DNA of 64,000 bases from an uncultured Blautia sp. Lineage in GTDB: Bacteria > Bacillota > Clostridia > Lachnospirales > Lachnospiraceae. Both the position numbers and the translations under genes were made by a program. How positions within the stretch are numbered: position 1 is the first letter of the stretch; each line of letters starts with the position of its first letter. Of the stretch, positions 62,376 to 64,000 are shown piece after piece. The stretch covers positions 9,318 to 73,317 of the forward strand of contig NZ_CAKRNY010000016.1 of the NCBI RefSeq assembly GCF_934371575.1, written 5' to 3'. The notes below the pieces were generated by a model. That model ran no database searches and had not been told where the DNA came from. It saw only the letters and a list, made by a program, of their open reading frames with translations.

Positions 62376-63437
62376 CTATTTTCTTCCACAGCACTTTTTA
62401 TACTTTTTCCCACTTCCACATGGACAAGGATCATTTGGATAAATCTTCTTTTCTTTCACAATCGGCTGTTGTACAGGCATCAAAAAATCATCATATAAAT
62501 CGTTGTACTCTTCTGCTTTCGTCCAGGACTTCCGGAAACTCTCCAGCTGATTATTTATCCACTTTAAATCCTCTTTCTGCTCAAGTTCTTCTGCCAGGGA
62601 TCTGGCCAGGGAAAACAGGCTCTCATTATACATGTTGCAGGAATTTCCTACTACTTTGTTCCGAATAATATCATACGCCGCTTCAACGCCTTCGTTCTCC
62701 ATTACACACCAACAATAGGCTTTTCTTGCTGGCAGATTATCTGGTTCTTTCTCCAGCCAGTTTTTGAACCATTTTTTACCTTCTTCTTTTTTCGTTTCAT
62801 CGGTCCTGCCCAGGTCATAAAGTGACTCACCTACACCTGCACGAAATTCACTGTCGTCCTCATCTCTCCAGTCAAAAAGCTCCAATACCATCTGGCAGAC
62901 TTCCAGTCTTTTTTGTGCTCTGCCTGATCCAAGAAGTGCCATTTGGAAATCCCACAGCCATTCCTCAACGGGATATTTGTAGTCAAATTCTTCCATTATT
63001 TCCCGCAAACTGCATTTCTTATCTCTTGCGTCAAAAATAGACTGGAAAATTTTCCAGGCTTTTTCCCATGATTCAGCTGCTTTCTCAGGATCATCTGAGA
63101 AATCGTAATCTGCATCCTCCCCATATCCTTCCTCAACCAGTGCATACCAGTCATCCCATTCCGTAGGTAGCTCATGAACATCTTCGTAATCCAGACTGGC
63201 CTGCACCATCTCATCCAACGCCTGCTCATATTCCACTGTATCATACTCAGCTCCGGATTTTAGTATATTGTATATCTTCTCTAGAACCACTGCGCCTATT
63301 TTTTCTTTCGCTTCTATGGAAGTATAACCAAAGTCAAGCAGCCTGGTATATGCACTTTTAGCAGCTGGCGGATCATTGCTTTTTAACTGATTGTCCACGA
63401 TTTCCAGAATTGTTTTCTTTAATTGTTGTTTAGACAT
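62376..63437 (-). CDS. SEC-C motif protein
   Basis: 353 aa, mostly helical (possible TPR/HEAT-like repeats, for example [21 protein letters not shown] and [18 protein letters not shown]), ending in the zinc-binding SEC-C motif [19 protein letters not shown]. The motif is shared by SecA C-tails and many nucleic-acid-associated proteins. It is the first gene of a SEC-C / SNF2 / SWIM operon. The role is unknown; DNA repair, chromosome maintenance or defence are possible. Confidence 0.85.
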   Translation of the reverse strand: MSKQQLKKTILEIVDNQLKSNDPPAAKSAYTRLLDFGYTSIEAKEKIGAVVLEKIYNILKSGAEYDTVEYEQALDEMVQASLDYEDVHELPTEWDDWYALVEEGYGEDADYDFSDDPEKAAESWEKAWKIFQSIFDARDKKCSLREIMEEFDYKYPVEEWLWDFQMALLGSGRAQKRLEVCQMVLELFDWRDEDDSEFRAGVGESLYDLGRTDETKKEEGKKWFKNWLEKEPDNLPARKAYCWCVMENEGVEAAYDIIRNKVVGNSCNMYNESLFSLARSLAEELEQKEDLKWINNQLESFRKSWTKAEEYNDLYDDFLMPVQQPIVKEKKIYPNDPCPCGSGKKYKKCCGRK

Positions 63438-63648
63438 TTCACACCTCTTCTTGGAATTAATTCTGGTTTCATTATATCTTTTTCCGGTTAAAAATTCTAC
63501 TGGTTTTATTGTTTAAGATATTTAATTGTTAAGATGCCGGTGACCAAAAATGAAAAATTAAGCTGGTGAAAAAACAGGAAATTAAGGTGATGGCCAAAAT
63601 CCTATATAGTATACTGTGGATGCACATCGGAGGGTTAATTGTTCGTAA

Positions 63649-63726
63649 GTGCCTCAAAACATGGCGTAGTGCAAAATAGCAGTATCTCTGCTATAATGCC
63701 TACATCATTGTTTGAGGCACTTTTTT
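63649..63726 (+). terminator. Large hairpin with T-run
   Basis: GTGCCTCAAA (63649-63658) pairs with TTTGAGGCAC (63711-63720) and is followed by six T; inside is a perfect TAGCAG/CTGCTA hairpin. It resembles a structured intrinsic terminator or the edge of an insertion sequence. Confidence 0.5.
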
Positions 63727-63777
63727 CGGTTTCGCTTCATCTGACACTGTTCTGGCAGTAGCCAAGCGCCTGGGTAA

Positions 63778-64000
63778 GCTTTTCATTTGTTGTGTACATG
63801 GCAGAAGTCTTTTCAACCCACGCCCAAAAGGCATCAAGGATTGGCTTTGAAGCATAAGGGAACTTTTGAAAGTAAGCGCGTGAATAACATCTATGAGTAT
63901 GGAGTATATGGGAAGACCGTGAGGCACAGGCTTTATGCGGGTGATAAAAAAGAACGGTATTTTCACCTGTACCACAGCATTTCCAAAGAAAGTGCAGAGC
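63778..64000 (+). mobile_element. Probable transposase fragment, running off the window
   Basis: The plus frame is open from 63778 to the edge with no ATG near its start and encodes KRVNNIYEYGVYGKTVRH followed by RLYAGDKKERYFHLYHSI. The tone is that of an IS4/IS1634-like transposase C-terminal region, and stops interrupt the frame upstream, so it looks truncated or frameshifted. The family is a guess. Confidence 0.35.

Overview
The window reads as the chromosome of a strictly anaerobic, Gram-positive gut Clostridium relative, most likely a Lachnospiraceae (Blautia/Ruminococcus/Dorea-like). This is inferred from gene content and was not searched. Supporting signs are strong AGGAGG ribosome sites, frequent TTGACA/TATAAT promoters, a T-box and a c-di-GMP riboswitch, a Rex-type operator, glycyl-radical and [FeFe]-hydrogenase enzymes, rubredoxin, GHKL/LytTR signalling, and a Rho with a long N-terminal insertion. 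No rRNA, tRNA or CRISPR was seen.

1-8.3 kb (minus strand): one redox operon, mdh/ldh - hdrB - hdrC - hdrA - flxD - flxC - flxB - flxA - (structured 16-bp inverted-repeat element) - 2Fe-2S/4Fe-4S protein running off the left edge. It looks like an NADH-dependent FlxABCD-HdrABC electron-bifurcating complex tied to a malate/lactate-type dehydrogenase and a fumarate-reductase-like Fe-S subunit. A near-perfect Rex operator lies upstream. 8.6-19.7 kb: HD hydrolase, peptidase T, group-B-like [FeFe] hydrogenase, a glycyl radical diol-dehydratase-like enzyme with its activase, an orphan FeoB-associated small protein, an EIIC-like membrane protein, M42 peptidase and HflX.

19.9-29.2 kb: a secreted transglutaminase-like protein, then housekeeping genes: TPR lipoprotein, glmM, nucleotidyltransferase, prfA, prmC, DUF1385 (yqhQ-like), rpmE and rho. 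29.5-36 kb is the most distinctive region. A c-di-GMP-I riboswitch leads into a secreted anthrax-lethal-factor-like zinc metalloprotease. Divergently oriented is a compact type-IV-pilus-like cassette (transglutaminase lipoprotein, PilC/GspF, four small pseudopilin-like or anchored proteins, PilT) with no PilB or prepilin peptidase in view.

36-54 kb: mgtE - hisC - secreted papain-like protease; a phospholipase-D-family protein whose natural start seems to be ATA; a hexuronate/gluconate locus (uxuB-like, gntP, histidine-less HPr paralog, VOC protein) divergent from a ROK regulator; a membrane-anchored, domain-permuted GH3 glycosidase; and a GHKL/LytTR two-component pair. Two short dispersed repeats link the 43, 49 and 54 kb intergenic regions. 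54-64 kb: MarR-MATE with a palindromic operator, rubredoxin, a CstA transporter under an apparently isoleucine-specific T-box, a SEC-C / SNF2 helicase / SWIM operon, and a probable transposase remnant at the right edge.
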